Of a stretch of 5,227 bases of DNA, positions 5,156 to 5,227 are shown in pieces (the first letter of the stretch is position 1; each line of letters starts with the position of its first letter). Origin of the DNA: Chloroflexota bacterium (GTDB taxonomy: Bacteria; Chloroflexota; UBA6077); assembly GCA_021788565.1 (NCBI GenBank), contig JAJYKO010000492.1:1-5227 (forward strand), read 5' to 3'. Below the pieces are notes generated by a model. That model did not search any database. It was not told the origin of the DNA and saw nothing but the letters and a program-made list of their open reading frames with translations. A program made the position numbers and the translations under genes.

Positions 5156-5198
5156 CCGTAGGCCAGGCGACGTCGTTTTCGCCGCCGTTGGCCTACGG
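5156..5198. repeat. Long inverted repeat downstream of the ACT-domain gene
   Basis: Perfect 10-bp arms CCGTAGGCCA (5156-5165) and TGGCCTACGG (5189-5198) enclose 23 bases that hold a nested hairpin GGCGA (5166-5170) / TCGCC (5179-5183). The structure begins 31 bases after the stop codon of the ACT gene. No T-run follows on either strand, so it is a strong stem-loop without the tail of an intrinsic terminator. It might be a transcript-end hairpin, or one copy of a dispersed palindromic repeat. Confidence 0.55.
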
Positions 5199-5227
5199 TC
5201 GACTCCTCCTGCCGCGTGATTTCAGAT

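Overview
The window is about 5.2 kb of moderately GC-rich bacterial DNA holding six confident protein genes, densely packed and mostly housekeeping or membrane-related. The gene families are an AI-2E/PerM-type permease, a divergent Lgt with an F in place of the usual GGMxFH histidine, a stand-alone NifX-like protein, a CPBP protease, a GATGAIG epimerase-like protein and a COG3603-type ACT protein. Together they most resemble genomes of Chloroflexota (Dehalococcoidia/SAR202-like or Anaerolineae-like). This is inference from family resemblance, with no marker gene to prove it.

Layout. Positions 1-267 hold a possible partial membrane-protein C-terminus, a stem-loop and the promoter/RBS of the first gene. 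At 268-1350 (+) is an AI-2E family permease that starts with TTG. It converges on lgt (1385-2251, -), prolipoprotein diacylglyceryl transferase, which has its own good promoter just upstream. Positions 2252-2422 contain that promoter and two stem-loops. At 2423-2833 (-) is a small NifX/NifB-type cofactor-binding-fold protein. It is divergent from a CPBP intramembrane protease (2882-3574, +) across only 48 bp, and that gap contains a sequence resembling a sigma-54 -24/-12 element. After a 171-bp gap with a weak terminator candidate come two tightly coupled genes. These are an atypical extended SDR/NAD-dependent epimerase (3746-4732, +) and an ACT-domain protein (4733-5125, +), whose GTG start directly follows the stop codon of the epimerase. 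The window ends in a long perfect inverted repeat (5156-5198).

How the genes relate. Lgt acts in lipoprotein maturation. The permease and the CPBP protease are integral membrane proteins, but nothing in the sequence ties them to Lgt in one pathway. The only pair with a strong arrangement-based link is the epimerase and the ACT protein. I see no mobile element, CRISPR array, RNA gene or defence cassette. The window reads as an ordinary chromosomal region, with some features worth checking: altered Lgt active-site positions, an SDR without the YxxxK motif, a NifX-like protein without its usual histidine, and several inverted repeats.
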